Source: Nymphaea colorata (Eukaryota > Streptophyta > Magnoliopsida > Nymphaeales > Nymphaeaceae). From it: 64,000 bases of DNA. The stretch is taken from assembly GCF_008831285.2 (NCBI RefSeq), contig NC_045142.1:19529354-19593353 (forward strand), given 5' to 3'. The position numbers and the translations under genes are program-made. Under the pieces are notes generated by a model that was given only the letters and a program-made list of their open reading frames with translations, had not been told where the DNA came from and searched no databases. Every line of letters starts with the position of its first letter. The first letter of the stretch is position 1. Positions 18,301 to 30,897 of the stretch are shown in pieces.

Positions 18301-21300
18301 TATTGGCGGTAGATATATTGTAACTTTCAAACTTAATGTTTTTCATATTGTTGTTGGACATGTAGAATTTGGCAGCATGGAAGGTTGTTTTTCATGCATG
18401 TTCTGGTGCTCCTTTTATATAATTCCTCTAGGTACCGCCCTCTACCATAAGAAAAGTGTCCCATTTCTTTGGCCATGAGGCAGAGTGCAGACTGGGTGCT
18501 GAATTCTAGATTGCCTTCAAGTTGGCTGCTTTAATAACCAGCCCATTTACTATCTAATGCATTGGTGGAACCGTGGAAGATATGTTCGAACTGAAAAAAT
18601 AAAAAATGTTTTTTGCTACTATGATAAGTAGATTAAGGAGGTTAGGGACATGTGGTTTCTATTTTGTTATGAGCACGTCACAGACATTTTTTTATGCAGG
18701 GATTAAAATGTTCTGATGTTGGCTTACTGCATCAGTTTGTTGTCAGTTAGATTGCTTGATGAAATAGCAATCTATAGTACAGCCTCAATCACATCATGTA
18801 TTTCCCCCTTCTCAGAATCTCCTGCCAATTTCCTGGTTCACTGGTGCCTGTAATAGTTGAAGAAATTTCTCAAATGGCTTAATGTTTTTGAGACCGACAC
18901 TGTTTCTCCATTTCAGTTTCCTGCTAGGTAGGTGGTGTATAGGTGGTCTCTTCCATGACATATTTTGCGCTAAACTGCCTCATGATCGGATGGTAGTGGG
19001 TTGAAATGCCATTTCCTGATGAAATTTTATGCTGAATACTGGAGGCTGTTATCTATTCGTTTGAAGAAAGAAAATAATTTTTATTATGGTATGTAGGTGA
19101 ATAGTGCTGCAATGAATTTTCATGGTCCACAAACCAAATGAAAATTCATAATGTGACCCTGATCTTGAGTCTTGTCGTGCTACTAGAGCCTGTAGGTTTT
19201 CAACATAATGCACATGTATGTACATACATAAATGTCTATCGATAAGGTGCATTGCTAATATGTGTTTATTCTTTTTCTTCAGCTGTCTATCGAGTCATGT
19301 CAGTAGAAAGTCAAATCTCTGTTGAGGAAACTCTAATCCATGTGGGCATTCACTAGGTAACATGAGTGATATTATGAGCTTTCTACCAAGAAAATCACAC
19401 TGCTGGAGAAGGTGAACCATAAAGGAAAAGCACATGAAAAAGAGCAGCAATAAGATGGTGGATCACTGTTGTATAGATTAGAAGTAATAAAAGGAAAGAA
19501 AATATGACCAGGCCATGAGCCGAGAATTAGCCTACAATTCAGATAAGTGAAGAATCTGATAAAATACACTGGTTCAGTATCATGTTGGATGCATAGAAAC
19601 TGGTTGACGGGCCCTTGAATTATTTATTCTTTATCGTGTAGCTGTAACAATATCATGATGAAATCAGAAGTCTGAGACTTATTTCCTTTCTTTACAGGGT
19701 ATCTATGTGCGATCTAGATTTACTGTTAATCCAGATCGAGTTTATAGAATGGCCATGAGGCGGCTGAATACATCAGCTGGGATTCTTGAGGTTATGGGGG
19801 CTCCTCTCTCAGGGACAGATGTAAGGGCATATGTCATGTCTGGAGGTGGGCTTCGTGTAAAAAACCTTAAGCCAAGGCTTAGCAGCAAGCGTTGCTTTCT
19901 CATATTTCCAATTAGAGGCTCTGAAAGAAAAGGGCTTGTGAGTGTTGAGGTTAAGAAGAAAAAGGGCCAGGTTTGTTCTTCGCTTTCTATGCTTCCATTG
20001 AATTCTTTACTGCCTTAGGAACTCATTAAGGCACGAAGGCATCCTTAGCAATTAGCATGCTACGGGTTACAAATGTTATGAATCAGTAGTGTATCTGTTA
20101 TGAATCTCTTTCTTCGTCTGACTTTCCTGTAAGTTTGTGTGTACAGACATCTATTTTAAAGTCTATATTTTGGGATATGTTAAGCAGACTGAATCAAGAA
20201 AAGGACAAGTATATGGTGCTAAACTTTTCCTTTCTGGAATTTAGTTTAATTACTATCCCAAGTTTCGACCTGATATTTAAACAACCTAACTTGGGATCTG
20301 GAGGTGCTTCTACTTGAGCTATATCATCCAGCAGGATGTAGGAAGTAGTCCCTTGCATCTTGTTGTGTTTGGCTGTCTCAATTTGGTCTAAGCATGGGAC
20401 TGTTGGTCAAGTTTTCCAACATCTGTTTACCTAAATCAAAAAAGGACAAAGGGAAAAACTTGGTATTTACCAAGTTAAATACTCCTGGCTTTGATCCTGC
20501 ATAGTTGTGATCAGCAGTCAACTACCAGGGTAGAATGGGTAATGATTTTAACATTGTCCTGAGTTGCTACTTCTGTAGCCAAGTCAACCCTGAGGATGAG
20601 GGGCTTAAATGCCTAAGCAGGGAATTGGAACTGGTTGATAGGCATGTCATCATTGTTCTTCAAATGATCATGTTGCTACAACTTTGCCATGAACCAGATG
20701 TGCAGCATCTTGCATTTATGAAATTGATCATTTTGTTGGAGTTGGTGCATATAAAGTTTGTAAAAGTAGCAATGAAGCACTCTTTGGGATCAACTTGTGG
20801 AACCCTGTATGAGATTTGTCATTTGCTCACATGGGTGCACGCCAATAAATGGGATCTCCTCAAGTTTGTACTTGTATAATCTCTCCTGTTTATAAAGTTT
20901 TCTATCAGGTTAGGCTCAAAAGGGGTATTCTGAAAAGTTTCTCAAACATTGGCTATTGCTGTTGCCTCTTTCTCTACAAATTTAAGCCTTCATTCTCTTC
21001 ATTTTGACATGGTCATCTGTCTGAGAAATTGTTACTAATGTCTTGATTGTTAATGAATGTCATGTAACTTAAGTATGTCAAATCTTCACAGCAAACTATG
21101 TGTTGTTTCTTTGGCAGTATGACATGAGATTACTTGCAGTGGATATCCCCGTGACTACTGGTGCAGACCAGCGTCTGTTCTTGGTTGGGAACGAGGAAGA
21201 ATACAAGATTGGAGGTGGCTTAATATCTGAATTAAGAGACCCTATAATCAAGGCAATGGCAGCAGAGAAGGAATTTGAAGATATAGACCAGAAGGAAGAA

Positions 21301-21384
21301 GAGGAGGAAGCAGAAAGAGAATTGCAGGAGGAAGAACGGAAAAGGCAAGAAGAGATTGAAAAACTTGAAAGAGGCAGTTCATAA
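15380..21384 (+). CDS. Coa1/Tim21-like mitochondrial membrane protein, 3 exons
   Basis: Exons 15380-16105, 19698-19970 and 21118-21384 join in phase 0 at both introns to give 421 aa. The start is the first ATG after an in-frame TAG at 15341. The N-terminal 120 residues are rich in Ser, Arg and Lys and poor in acidic residues, like a mitochondrial transit peptide. Two hydrophobic segments follow (about 193-217 and 229-247). Exon 2 encodes NPDRVYRMAMRRL and GILEVMGAPLSG, which resembles the helix and turn of the Coa1/Tim21 family (respiratory complex assembly or TIM23 import partner). The C-terminal 50 residues form a Glu/Arg/Lys-rich probable coiled coil (QKEEEEEAERELQEEERKRQ). The gene model is strong. 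The family assignment is from memory of the fold pattern and is moderate. Confidence 0.8.
17940..18600. repeat. three diverged tandem copies in intron 1
   Basis: Blocks with TTCTAGATTGCCTCCAAGTT-like sequence centred on 18031, 18223 and 18505 are each followed by GTTGGCTGCTTTA-like sequence. Copies 1 and 3 are also preceded by a CTACCA..AGAAAAGT..CC..TTTCTTTGGCC block. Spacing is 192 and 282 bases, so copies differ by indels. All are inside the 3.6-kb intron of the Coa1/Tim21-like gene. Confidence 0.7.
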
Positions 21385-21710
21385 CCACTGTAAAACCATT
21401 TCTTTTTTTGCCAGATTGTGGTTCCTATGAGTTTTTCTTTTCCAAGTGAGAAATGCTTCTGAAGAAATCAGTTTATCAAATAAATTCTGCCGTTACACCA
21501 TGAGAAGCTTTTATATCTCCATGCCAGTTAACAAATTGTTCAGTTCAGTGTATGAGGGGATGGATACATGTATGCTAAAATTTCTCGCCGGACAACTTAG
21601 TTGTGCAGGCGTACAAAACATGGGATGATAGTGTTTTGTGTTTCATTGCCTTCTATCTTACAATGCCCTTCTATTGAACTAGGTCGTCTGTTCACATTAT
21701 TCATTTGGTG

Positions 21711-21843
21711 CTGCTGCTTAGTCTTTTTCTGACCTTGTGCAGTGGAGGGTGCCTGTTCGTCATGTGTGTGTGTATACTGCTGATTCTTTTCCTGACTTTG
21801 TGCAGTGGAGACCTGTTTGTCGTGTGTGTGTGTGTGTGTACAG

Positions 21844-21874
<31 letters not shown>

Positions 21875-21876
21875 CG
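21711..21876. repeat. 63-bp duplication plus (GT)n(GA)n microsatellite
   Basis: Two adjacent copies of a block containing CTTGTGCAGTGGAG (from about 21711 and 21777) each run into a GT repeat. The second is followed by an (AG)n run of about 28 bases. It lies about 330 bases downstream of the preceding stop codon. Confidence 0.8.
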
Positions 21877-24800
21877 TCCAGAAGATGCTTGCGCATGGAG
21901 GATATTGGTCAAGCTGAAGTACCGAACCTTTCAGCAAAGAAATGATTAGAAAGCTTGAATCAGGAGGATGAAGATACGAGGAAACATGTGCAGTCAAATG
22001 CCTCCTGTAAGTCGCTGCTTGGAAGAAGGGCATTGCTATAAGGAATCAGGGTCTTTAAGAGCATGTTCTGGGTTCTCTTAGACAGGAAAGGCCTCTGGTG
22101 CCATGATATGTTTGAAGGTGGATGCCACCACGTAATAGGGTTAACTTCAAGGTCGGCCCCTATGATTCAACTGGGGGACGTACAATTTATTCATAAAACA
22201 TTAATATAAGGATTGAGACAGCCCATGACAGAGACAACTAGCTCTTTTAATTTTCTTTAGGTTTTTGAATTTTCCAGGGGTTGTTTGATGTTGACAAAAG
22301 TCTAAAATTAGCAAAATGTAGGAAAAAGCAAGTGCTACGATAAAAATCTTGCTCTTATCACGTTTGTTAGTTTTAGGTAACCTAACTGGACTTCCAATTT
22401 TTATTCAAAGATTTGTTTTCAATCAGGCAAAACCCTTCGAGCCTATGGTTCAAGGCAAAGTAATTGCTTATGGCAAAACTTTTAAAACACGTAAAAACCT
22501 TTGTTCATTTTCGACTGTTTGAAGGAAACAAAAGAATGTGGTTGTATGCTCAAGGTGGGTTTAAATCATTTTCATTTTTCTTCATTGAAGATGGAAATTC
22601 TTTGCATTGAAGAACTAAATTAAGTTGCAATGTTTTGTCCAACAAATGTTTCTTGTTCGAGAGAACATAATAAGAAGAAGTGGCACGCACAAACTTGGCA
22701 AAACTTTTGCCAAACATAAATTGTTTTGATAACTATTAGCCATAGGGAGAAAATTTGAGGACAGAAAATATAAATTGGATATTAATGAAGTGCTTTATTT
22801 TCTTTATAAAAGGCAAGTTGAGATCAAACGAGCAACAAATATGAAAATAAAACCCTTCCAAATGTCCCAATAGGCATAACATAGCTGGTTGGCTGAGCGG
22901 CGCATTGACGACATAGCTTTAGTTCTACTCCAATGGTTGCTACTCTTATGGGTTACAAACTGTTTCAAACATGACACCTTAGTTGAAGAGTATAGAGTAT
23001 ATTTACTGTACGACCACTCAAGTCCTGACACAATCTTGGAACCTCAAGTTAGGAGGAATGAATGTGACCTTCAGCCTCTCACTCATGGTAGGTTCCCTCC
23101 CCCTCTCACAAAAACCTTTTGCTTCAGACAATGCGAAAAAGTCTGGACCAACTCACACGTCATAACTTCTTCATTCCCAAAACTAGAGAAATGAAGGGGA
23201 CATGGTATGCACCAAGTACAAGTTTATGTCAATTCATTGTGTAATTAATCTGGTATACACCCGATTCGCAAGATTAATTTTGTCCATCTAATTTGCTTAA
23301 GAACTGGCCCAGTTCATACATGCCCTGTAATGACCCTTTTTGAGTCCAAACTCGCTTCACCATAAGCAATTTGAAGCAAATAGCCTACAAGGGGCTCACA
23401 GTTTTCAGTCTTACCTGTGCCTACCTAGACCTGAGAACGTCTTTGGTCTACAATTCATCCTTAAATAGAATAACATGGACCACGCAAAAAAAAAAAAAAA
23501 AAACGATCCGATGTCGAGATTCTAGATCACATGAAATGATCAAGACATGGACTGAAAGCGATTAATTTGTTATAAGAAGCCTGTTGGTGGCATTCCAGGT
23601 GGGAGTTTGGCATATTTAGAAGTTGAGGGAACAAAAGATTTTGAGGGGAAAGCTCCGAAGATCAGTTTGTTTGTAATGAAAGCTATCTTGCTGTTGATGT
23701 GCATGAGCTGCAAATTCTCAGTAGTGCTTATTCTTTGGGCTCGTCAATTGAAACTTTTCTTGCCATGATCTCCTCCAGAGCAAGGGTGACTGAATGTAAA
23801 TATAGCAGGGACTTGGAGTCACTCTTGCCGAGACGGCTTACAGGATAAACGATGCCTCCGATCAGTTTCTGGAGACTGGTTGTTTTTCTTTTGCAGAGAA
23901 ACTGCAGGAGGGAGAGTGTCGATGATGCCTCAGAATTTGATAGAGAATATCTTCTTCTGTGAAGATGTTGGTCGCTTTGTCTACAAAATACGTGGTGGCT
24001 AAGCTCGGTAATTGCCTGAATGGTCGAGGAAATCATCTCAGACGGATGCTCACATTTTCAGTGTGTTGTTTAGGTGTTCCTGCTGTGTGGTAGTTTCTAT
24101 TAATAAAATATTCCATTATAGTATGACTAACTCTATCGCTGGAAATAGTTTAACTAGTATTCGTATGGTTTGGAAGAATAAACCTTCATATTGAAGGCCT
24201 TCAGGAAGATATGTGCAAGACTATTGTATGCTGCTCTTTCAACTTAAGGTCAAGTAAAGATCTGAGTATCAGCAAGTTATAAAAGAAAGAATAAGGAAAT
24301 TTATGAGATCTTAGAGAAGATCAGAAACCAAGTTCATGATTTCTCATGACAGGATATAATCAGCAAAGGTTCACTTCTTAGCCTGCATGTAGTGATAATA
24401 AATGATCCCAGTCGTTATATCTCCAAAATTCAAGTGGTTCTCCGCCACTGTCAGGAAGGCTTTGTTTGGAATTCTCCCTTTACCCCTTTACCAAACATGA
24501 CATGGGCATTTTAATGCACATTGACATCTTACCTAACATATTGTGAATTCACGAAATGGTTAGCTTAATTTCCTCCGAAGTAAAGGAGATCTAGAATTCA
24601 ATACCAGGAATGTGCATCCTCTGCCTAGAAAGAGACATTTAATGCGCATTGGCATCTTTCCCAACATATTGTGAATTTACCAAATGGGTTAGCTTAATTT
24701 CCTCCAAAGTAAAGGAGGTCCAGAGTTCAATACCAGGAATGTGCATCCTATGCTATGAGACCAAAGTAATGAGGACGCTTTTCTAGTTGGCAAGAGATGA

Positions 24801-25244
24801 GTCCTGGAGTTTTTCCACCAAGAGGACAGCTAGAACAACGGATGATAGATATGAACCTCCTTGGTTGCAAAAAGTCGGTCTCTTTCCATGTTATCAGAAA
24901 ATGGAAAAAGGCAAAATAGCTGGACATCAGCATTTCTATGACCTCACCTTTAATGCTCAGCTCCTAAACAGAGTCTCAGAAAGAAACACAGTAAAGAAAG
25001 AGGCTGTTTTCTCGAAACCAAAGCTCAAGAACATTGTACATTTTTCTCAACAATTAACTTTAGAACACTTGCATCAAACAGGTTTTAGGCTATGGCCTCT
25101 GACTTATCTGCTTTTGATTAAGCAATGGTAGTTGCATATCCATTTGATTTTTGCAGCTTATGCATTCAATAATATGCCTGGACCATGGAGCCCAACTACC
25201 ATTATGAGTCTTCGAACTATGATGTTTTTGCAAGTAATATTTGG
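21877..25244. other. gene-free stretch between converging genes
   Basis: No recognised gene. It contains a 19-base A run near 23487 that could be a retroposon tail and the duplicated SINE-like segment at 24508-24753. A 102-codon minus-strand ORF (23728-24036) has no recognised relatives. Confidence 0.5.
24508..24753 (+). repeat. duplicated SINE-like segment, 128-bp period
   Basis: Two direct copies, from about 24508 and 24636, share TTAATGC, CATATTGTGAATT, GGTTAGCTTAATTTCCTCC and CAATACCAGGAATGTGCATCC. Each has an A-box-like TTAGCTTAATTTCC followed about 30 bases later by a B-box-like GARTTCAATACC, as in tRNA-derived SINEs. Confidence 0.65.
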
Positions 25245-28200
25245 CTAAGGAACAAAGTACATTGGATTAGGAAGCTTGAACGTTCGTTCTCCTAGACAAT
25301 CACCAACTAGGTCACTCCACTGGTCTCCAACATTGCCCCATATGCGGTATCCCTCTTCCACCAATGCTCGTCGTGCTGCAGATTTAAACACAATGGCACT
25401 TTGGCCTCTGTACTCAGGCCCTCTGATACAAAAGAAAAACAACTTGTTCACTAGAATAGCAGTTGCTATTATCAAGTACTAACAGAAGTTACACAAACAA
25501 CAATAGAGGTGGAACATGATGCGGATGTCATTACACATTGCATGAGGCCTACTGTGCAGGAAAGTGAGATCATATTCAAGACAAAAGCAAGCTGCATGAG
25601 GCCTACTAGGCAGGAAAGTGAGATCATGTTCAAGATAAAAGCAATAGTCTTGCAAACTCTTTTGTGTAGAGTGACACCTATAGTCTGTTGATTAGTTTTC
25701 TTGAGTATGATATATAATCAATCAAAGATCCAGAATTGGTTTCCACATCAAATTTTAAACTATAGCCATATGTGGTCTAAAATGTATTTCATAATTCATA
25801 GTGGAACGGTTCAGAGGCTATAATCCAATAAACAAGAACAAGGCATGGGCACAATCTTTTGAGAGGGAGAGGGGATAAAGAGACTGGTTATGGGTTGAGT
25901 TCCACCTCAGTTTTGGTTACTTTTCTTTGGAAATGGTTGAGATCTAGTGGAAAATAGGTCAGACAGGGACATTTCAGATTAGAAATTAGAAACACTCTTA
26001 CTGCCCAAAGTGGTTATGAATAATCTAGACCCTCTTGATGGATCAAGTACCAAAATCTATATCTTGGTGCAACAAACTTCTAGTACCTTAATATGAGTCT
26101 TTCATAACCAATAAATCCCTGGCTCACAAGATTCTGCTCAGTGGCTTTACCCAGAGAGTCTATATCCCTGCCTGTGATAAGGAACACCTTGAAGCCACTA
26201 TCTGTCAAATGCTGAAACAGTTCTAGCACTGCTGGTATAGCTGGGGAACACCCTCCAACTGCCCAACTCTTGAAATCTAAGGGGTCAAATGGGTCCACGC
26301 TGCGAAACAAAAAAATTGCAAGAAAATGCATTAGAAAGATTAAGAACACATACACATACATGCACATATAGCCACACACATCACTCACCAATATAGAAAT
26401 GTTGATGATAAAAAAAAATTAAAGAAAAAGGAAAGCAAATCGGTGCTAGGAAATGTTGTCAAGAACCTAAGCTAAGCTTCTTTAACAAACTATGTGCTAC
26501 ACAATATCTTAGAAAAAGGAAACCGTCAAAGAATTATGTGCTTTTGAAAGGTAAGCGTCACTTTCTTTAGGTGGGAACCATCTAACCAACCTTTCCACTT
26601 GCGTTGTCCATTATACTGAGATAGATGACAGGTTTGAACTTGACTCTTTGTTTCTATATTGGCTAGTGCTCCATAGCAAGAGTTAGACCCTTTGAAGAAT
26701 AAGACAGTTATTTTTGACATCCAAGTTTTCAAAGGAATGGAAAAAAAGGAACCAATTGAACCTTAAAAATAAGATTTGAGTAGGAAGAAGTACTTGTCTT
26801 TCAGCAAAAAGCAAGCTTTCTGGTTTAAAGTATTCATAAGCTTTATTAATTTAGAAACATAAGTTTAATAAAAACCTCACTGGAAGACAAAATGCTATAA
26901 ATGGTTGAAGAAACATAGGCCTCCTTCTTAGTGGATCTGCAACCATATCATGTATGACCAGGAACTTGTCCTATTATGTGACATCATCTGATACAAAAGA
27001 AAAAGTGGTGCTCTTCACGCTTCATCCTAATCTGAAAAGGACTCAATGATTTCTTGAACTTTATAAGTGATTCAGAGGTTCCACTACTTTTATTGGTTGA
27101 TTTTTTTTTTTATTTTTTTAAACCTTAGTCTCCTGATCTTGCAGTCAGGTTTGCAAGAATGGCAGCACCGCTTCCACCAGAACTTGTGGGCATTGTATCT
27201 TTCCGTTGGTTGCTCGTTTTCATATTACACAAAAAGGTCGCTTTTCCTAAGAAGCACTTGTTACCACCCTGCCCAGTTTGGTAAACAAGCCCCATTGTTT
27301 TCCGTATCACACATGTGAAGATAAACATTTCCTTTCCCAAATATATTGCCTTCATGCCCAGTCTTTTTTCTGTGTCATCACCAGAACCCAAGCTGCAATA
27401 TGGGACTTCATTGACGGTCTTGGCATAAAAATGACTGTTTGGAATCAACAATTTACAAAGACTTGATTACAACAGTGGCTCTCATGCTGGCAGTCAGTGT
27501 TTGGTTCCTATGGTACTCCTTACTCAAGCTGAAACTGTGAGTATACAACTGAAGGACTAGGGAAGTGTGCTTTAAAGGTTTTACTGTCTACCCGAGTGGG
27601 TTCTTTTTTCTTTTCTTTTTTTTTTTCACTTTCTACCCTAGGGGGTTCAAAATTTCAGTTTTCCTTTTACACCTTTTGAGAAAAGAAAAAGTGTGATCAG
27701 TGACAGATGGCCTTATGATTGAGAAGAAAGAAAATGATGAAAAATGCAATCTCAGACCACTTGTGCGTGTTCTCTCAGCACTGACTGCCATAAGAACACC
27801 ACCAAGGGAAAGCTCAGGCAACAGAGTTACAGGATTAAGACTTGTTATAGGGTGTTCAAATGAACAGTTAACACCCTTCACAGTCCCCTCTTCAACTGCT
27901 CACCACCTGTGGTCGTTCAAGTCTGACATCATGTAGATTTAGTCATTCGAATAACTAACACAGTGGCAAATGGACAAGATTTTCACCTCATCAAATATCT
28001 GGCATTACCACATGCATGCTACATTATTTATATTGATCAAGGTGGTGGGGAATAGTTTAGTGGCTAAGTAGGACCATTGGCATGTTTTGATAGTAAAGAT
28101 TCCCAATCAGAGCATGAACTGAAGATCAAACACTTGTCTTAATAGGTTATATAAGATAAGGCATAAAGCTAAAGAAAGGTTTTTCCTTCTTCCGCTTTCC

Positions 28201-29465
28201 CTTCTGTAGTTTTTTAAGGTGGGGGAAGCCTCCAATTATCCTCCATGATTTTGCATGAGGGCAGAACGGGACTGAAGATTCCCATACTTTTTCTCGGGCG
28301 ATTGTACACTCCATCATGACAAGAGTTTCCATTTCACAACCCAATCCCCTAATAAAATATATAAGAAGCGGTTGGCAGTGCCATTCGTGTCAAATTTGTA
28401 CACCTTATGGAACCTTTCGGCTGTAAAGTCTTCTATGCTGACAGGCCACACAAGACCAAGTTCCCCTGCCTCTGTTTTCTCGAAATCTATGTCACATGGA
28501 TGGCGAACTGTATTCGCGGATTTGGAGTTTCAAAACTTCCTACAGCCTGGAACCTGAGATTTGAGGCTGATCTTAAATCCAAAGGTTAAATCCAGCTTAA
28601 ACAAACAGTGGATTTCTGAACTGGGGATCTCAAGTCTGCATCACTTTATGAAAACCATGGATTTGTGGTCTGAGCACTGAGAAGTCTGACCACTGATCCG
28701 TTGGTTTTAAAATCTGAAATCCAAGGCTACCAAACATAGCCAGTCTTTATAGTGTGATTTGTCTATAAGGTGACACGACACTGGATTCAGTATAAAAAGT
28801 CTGTGTCACATATTTGCATATTGCCTAATTCTTCATTGCTTCCATTTGCAAATCTTACACTAACAGTTAATAGACATGGCATAGTGGTATCGAACTTGGG
28901 CAGATGGAGATCATAGTTTTGAATCTTATGGCACTCATTTATCGAAACTCACAGCCATGCTAAGCTCAAGACATCACTATCAAAACTGTTTAGACTAAGT
29001 TATTTACCTACAAGAACTATGGTTAAGAACCAGAATTAAAATGCTCAAATTAGATCATAATGACCATACATGATCATACAACTAGAATTTATGCTAATAA
29101 ATCTCATACCCAAATCTTCTCGATCTCCTATAGTACTCAAGATTGGAGATGCATGTATCATCCACATCAAAGATCCAGGAATCGAAGCCGTCTCCCACCT
29201 GATCAATTGTTAGCATGTAGCTGGTTATCTGATAGACGACCATATTTAGGTCATGTTCATACTGACCTTCCAGCATGTAGTTCTGCATGTACCGCAGGCA
29301 GTCGGAGGGGACGGTGCGCCAAAACCTGATGTTGTTGGTCTCGACTCCCAGCCTCCAGCTCAGGCAGGGCCCGGACTCATACCCGAGCCATGGGCTCATT
29401 CTGGCAGACAAGGCCCTAACATGACACACCAACATCACGATCAGGACTTCTTTTACCGAACCCAT
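25245..29465 (-). CDS. plant acid phosphatase (HAD, VSP-like), 3 exons
   Basis: Exons on the minus strand are 29110-29465, 26087-26299 and 25245-25422 (747 bases, 248 aa), with GT-AG introns. The first 21 residues (MGSVKEVLIVMLVCHVRALSA) look like a secretion signal. HAD motif I is DVDDT at 100-104, with Asp100 the likely nucleophile and Asp102 the acid/base. Motif II is LITGR at 159-163, Lys203 lies in IVFKSAARR, and motif III is GDQWSDL at 222-228. These are the marks of the plant class B-type acid phosphatase and vegetative storage protein family, which hydrolyse phosphate monoesters in vacuole or cell wall. Length is near the usual 250-270. An in-frame ATG at 29555 exists but lies upstream of the inferred transcription start. 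Confidence 0.92.
25540..25647. repeat. 54-bp tandem duplication in acid phosphatase intron 2
   Basis: Two adjacent copies of a unit starting GCATGAGGCCTACT and ending in AAAAGCAA differ at only a few positions. Both lie wholly inside the second intron. Confidence 0.9.
28868..28950 (+). mobile_element. SINE-like relic in acid phosphatase intron 1
   Basis: TGGCATAGTGG at 28877-28887 fits the polymerase III A-box consensus, and GTTTTGAATCTT at 28916-28927 is a degenerate B box. No clear tail or target duplication was seen, so this is tentative. Confidence 0.25.
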
Positions 29466-29540
29466 GGCTGGACAGACCAATCGAGCCGAACCCACTTTGT
29501 GGAGGGAATAAACACAGAACCAGAAAGAATGTAGAGCAGA

Positions 29541-29587
29541 AGCTGAATCCTCCATTGTATAGAGCTTACATATATATATGTATATAA
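29541..29587 (-). promoter_or_regulatory. TATA box of the acid phosphatase gene
   Basis: A TATATA-rich stretch at 29570-29587 lies 105-120 bases before the ATG at 29465. A start of transcription near 29541 follows from the usual spacing of about 30 bases and favours translation from 29465 over 29555. Confidence 0.5.
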
Positions 29588-30747
29588 CAGAGAAGAGGAG
29601 CCAGCATGGGCAATGAAGTGCGGAAAGTGGTGGGTGTTTCTTGTCATGAAAATGGATAAATGGGACCCACTTATGAGGTCATGGTCTGGATCAGATATGG
29701 GAAAGATCTTGATCCGGATCCAGTTTTCTTTCTCCGAATTACGAAGAAAACTCTAGAATTTTAGAATGACGATGATACCCATATTAGCAAACAGTGGTGC
29801 TGACAAAAGATGAGGTTGATGCATCTGATGTCAGATCATGATTCATGAATGGGGAGTCTGACGAGAATGGAGCGAGGGAATCATATGGTGGGTTGGTGGA
29901 TCTTGAATTTTTGGATTAGTTGGTGGATCTTCAATTGTCATGAATTTTTTTTTAGAGAAAGGTGAAAGGTACATGCTTATGGAATTGTGCATCTAGAGAA
30001 CAGTTTAGACCAGGAGGGGAAAAGTAATTTTGAGTCGCTTGAATAAGCATTGACATTAGAGAAAGCTACAACTAACAACTAAGCCTAGGCACAGGGCCAG
30101 GGCGGTTGAGCTTTTGTGTTGGCCTCGGCCATAAAAGTGGGATCGGGCAGGGCTGGGCTGAGTCAGTTCGATAAAATATTTCATTATTATTATTAATATT
30201 ACTAATATATCATTATCTATATTTAAAAGATAAATAATTATTTTTAATAGTTTTTTATTAAAATTGGACCAAGTTGGGCTGAGCCCAATCCACGATGGTC
30301 AGGGCTGGGTTCGGGCCATCAAAGTGGGGCTTAGGCCAGTGGGGCCCGACTCTGAATCAGGTCGGCCGACCAGATGCCCAACTTTAACTACAACCATAAG
30401 TTCGTTTATAGTTTTATGCAAATAGATAACTATTTCAAATTCCTTTTTTGCCAGTTAATTTAGCTAAGAGTGAGCACATTGGGAAGTTGCTATACCAAAT
30501 GAGCAAACAGAGAGAGAAAGAGAGAGAGTACAAGAAAAATCATGCAAAAATGTGAATTCAGTGGCTTGTACACGAGCAGTATATACGCATAATTGAGAAA
30601 GATGTATCTTACTGGAAAATTACATGGCATTATCATGCCAAAAATGTTCATTCAGTAGCTTGTATATGTTGTCCCAGACCATGCTAAGGACGATCTCACA
30701 TTTTTTTAGCTCAGCTAAAATGTAATATGTTCTAAATGTGTTTCTAT

Positions 30748-30897
30748 GGGGCGGTTTGACAACAGTAACATTCTATTACTGCCCCTAAAATAGCATAAAT
30801 TTATAAGACAACACAACAAGTGTTTCATGAATATACTCCATTTTTTGAGGCAGATTCATGAGACAATAACAATATATTACTGTTACTAAACAACCCC
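30748..30897. mobile_element. MITE, 150 bp, with terminal inverted repeats
   Basis: The left end GGGGCGGTTTGACAACAGTA matches the reverse complement of the right end (GGGGTTGTTTAGTAACAGTA) at most of about 34 positions. The GGGGNNGTTTG start is common in plant MITEs. No convincing target duplication was found. A shorter hairpin with related ends (AGAGGTTGTTTGGC) lies at about 31545-31592. Confidence 0.6.

Noticed and set aside
22889-23194. Possible tRNA or SINE head, TGGCTGAGCGG near 22893
   Set aside because: The A box is good, but no B box lies at normal spacing and no cloverleaf can be drawn; the overlapping ORF has no domain.
23728-24036. Minus-strand 102-codon ORF with an ATG
   Set aside because: No recognisable domain, promoter context or neighbouring exons; length is compatible with chance. 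A protein search would be needed to revive it.
27125-27451. Minus-strand 108-codon ORF in acid phosphatase intron 1
   Set aside because: No recognised family, and it sits within an intron; possibly a decayed fragment, but nothing supports that.
29466-29555. Upstream in-frame ATG of the acid phosphatase at 29555
   Set aside because: It lies only about 15 bases from the TATA-rich stretch, upstream of the inferred transcription start, and the added residues would bury the signal peptide.
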